Both the position numbers and the translations under genes were made by a program. DNA of 64,000 nt from Hydractinia symbiolongicarpus. Lineage: Eukaryota; Cnidaria; Hydrozoa; Anthoathecata; Hydractiniidae. Position 1 is the stretch's first letter, and every line of letters starts with the position of its first letter. A model generated the notes under the pieces. That model saw only the letters and a list, made by a program, of their open reading frames with translations, did not search any database and was not told the DNA's origin. Positions 62,159 to 64,000 of this stretch are shown here, piece by piece. The stretch spans positions 14,588,851-14,652,850 of the forward strand of contig NC_079877.1 in assembly GCF_029227915.1 (NCBI RefSeq). The letters are read 5' to 3'.

Positions 62159-64000
62159 ATAACAGTCGTTCCTTATTGTACAGAAATTTAAAAGGTTTCT
62201 GTAGCTCAAATGGAAACTTTTTAACACTCTAGAACCGTCTATGTTGTCCCTCCTGGAAAAAAATTGACAGGGTAAATTTATTGGAATTAATGAGGCTAAC
62301 CACATAAAATATAGATCACTACTTGTTGTGGCCAAGACAACAGACTTGAAAGCACTATTTTTCATTTGGAAATCACAAATTGTTTTAAAAATTTGCCCAA
62401 GCTTGCCCGCATATTTATGGCTTCTTTTGGCAAGTTGACACGCATACTAATCTACCATAATGAACACAAAAGTTACGAAAAACACGAAATTTGATTAAGG
62501 TGTATTATGTGGTTTCACAGTCTTAAAGGTTCATTCAGGAGTAGTTTTTACGTATCATAACTTAGCTAAACCACATTATTGTAAGCTCATGAAGCACAAT
62601 GCAAAAACATAAGGTTGTAAAGAAAATGATGAAGGCTTAAAATTTTTTTATCTTTTTTAAATATTTTTGTATATGTCCAAACTTATCTCCCAAAACAATA
62701 ATCACATTAACGGTCGCCAACATTATCGAACAAAAGTCCAATTGGTCATTCGTGACTTCACACGTCGTACATAAGCTCACTTCTTGAAAAATGTATTGCG
62801 AGGTTCGAGTGTTGAAGAGTTTAACAACATGCGAAAGTAGGTAAACAAAGGAGAACTTTCAGGTAAAGGCGCCATTTGATGAAATAGTTCAGATTTAGAA
62901 CATATATCAGCAAAAAGACCCTAGTAGCAACAGTACAAATGTTTTTAACCACAAATGAGCTAATACCTTAAAGAATGAAAAGGTATATTGTCCCGTTAGT
63001 TTTGGATTGATGATGCAACAAAAAAAAGAAACAACTTGAGTTGTAGGAAATATTTAAAACTTGTGTAATGAAGTTTGAAAAGAAAGAGTTTTGTTAATAC
63101 TTTATGGATTGAATTTTCTTCTTTGACTGTAGCTAGATGTAGCTAATGATTCGATTGAAGGATGACAGCAAAAAATATTTCCCATGGTGGGCACAGGCAC
63201 CAAAAAGTAATTTAGTTAGCTAGCTACATCAAACCAAGAAAAAAATGTTAATATAACTTTCAAATCATCCATACCTTCGCAACTCACTTTTCTTCTGCTG
63301 TATGAAAAGGATACCAGAAACCAATTCAAGCTGATAATTTGGTACTTTAAATCTTATTCTTAATGAAGTCATTAATATAACACGTTTTTGCGCATTATAA
63401 ACGTTCAAATTAATATAACGTGCCTTCAAAGAAAAGGTGTATACGTGTATTTGTGTTAGGTCTGTAAAATACACGATAATTCAAATTTAGATAGCCGTTT
63501 GCTGATTGCTTGAGTGTACTTGCCAGTCTTTCGCTTTTGGTAAACCGGAAATCGGGAAATAACGGTGGGGGGAGGTAGGAAAGACGGGGGTAAGGGGGTA
63601 CAAAGCCTATTTATTGGCATTTTCAGCTAACATTTATAACAGCTGCTCGGTCCAAATTTATTTGTTCTATTAGACAAAAAAATAATCTACCTTTTCGTGG
63701 AAAAATATCAGTCATATTTCCTTACGCTGATTTTATATGATATTTTTTATTGAAATTTTAAGAATCTCAATAATTCTCTTGGTATACTTCGCGTGGCAAA
63801 CGTGCTCCACAATTTCGCTTTGCAAAAAGGCTTTTAAATAGTTCAAGATGATTTCCCTTCTATATATTAAACCCTCTATTATGAATGCACCTTCCATCTA
63901 TTACACCCTTTTCTTTTATAAAAATACAGTTATATCAAGAATGAGTTAAAAATGGGTGAAAAATTAAGGATAACCTAAAAAAACGTCGGATAGACTTCGG

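Larger units (their letters stand above)
60790..64000. other. Unassigned DNA to window end
   Basis: No further gene supported. It contains the tandem repeat at 61310 and the tRNA-like relic at 62111, listed separately, plus scattered GCTA motifs. Confidence 0.4.

Overview
This is an AT-rich eukaryotic, animal nuclear window. It has GT-AG introns, several single-exon rhodopsin-type receptors, an NMDA-type glutamate receptor gene and a dense mix of DNA transposons, Helitrons, LINEs and a Penelope-like element. Clusters of intronless orphan receptors, a divergent NMDA-like receptor and GCTA-rich intergenic DNA together suggest a cnidarian, probably a medusozoan or hydrozoan. That placement is inference: no marker gene here fixes it.

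Host genes in order: an intronless major-facilitator transporter (5474-6769 +); an ankyrin-repeat exon split by a 3.3 kb transposon (14012-14349 and 17661-17813 +); a rhodopsin-like GPCR broken by one frameshift (20323-21380 -); two intact single-exon GPCRs arranged head-to-head 5 kb apart (31578-32465 - and 37415-38308 +); a five-exon NMDA-type ionotropic glutamate receptor (43778 to about 48897 -); and an isolated exon of unknown type (60522-60789 +). A few short reading frames are listed at low confidence.

The rest is mostly repeats. Two non-autonomous Helitron families can be defined by A|TC starts, 3' hairpins and CTAG|T ends. Family A is about 135 bp. Family B is about 1.47 kb, and one of its copies has swallowed a LINE. 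A copy of family A carries a 210-unit TCTG array (51813-52652). Two copies of another dispersed repeat, at 15-17 kb and 25-28 kb in opposite orientation, date each other's insertions: one holds a Penelope-like element, the other a degenerate hAT transposon. A piggyBac relic, a CR1/jockey-like LINE, MITE-like inverted-repeat elements, two long palindromes and three families of diverged AT-rich repeats fill most remaining space.

I found no bacterial-type operon, CRISPR array or rRNA, and no clearly novel multi-gene system. The most rewarding items are the NMDA-like receptor with altered pore and ligand-site residues, the transposon-split ankyrin gene, the nested transposon chronology, the hammerhead-ribozyme-like cores in Penelope-type repeats, and the giant TCTG array that seems to have grown from a Helitron's own TCTG motif.
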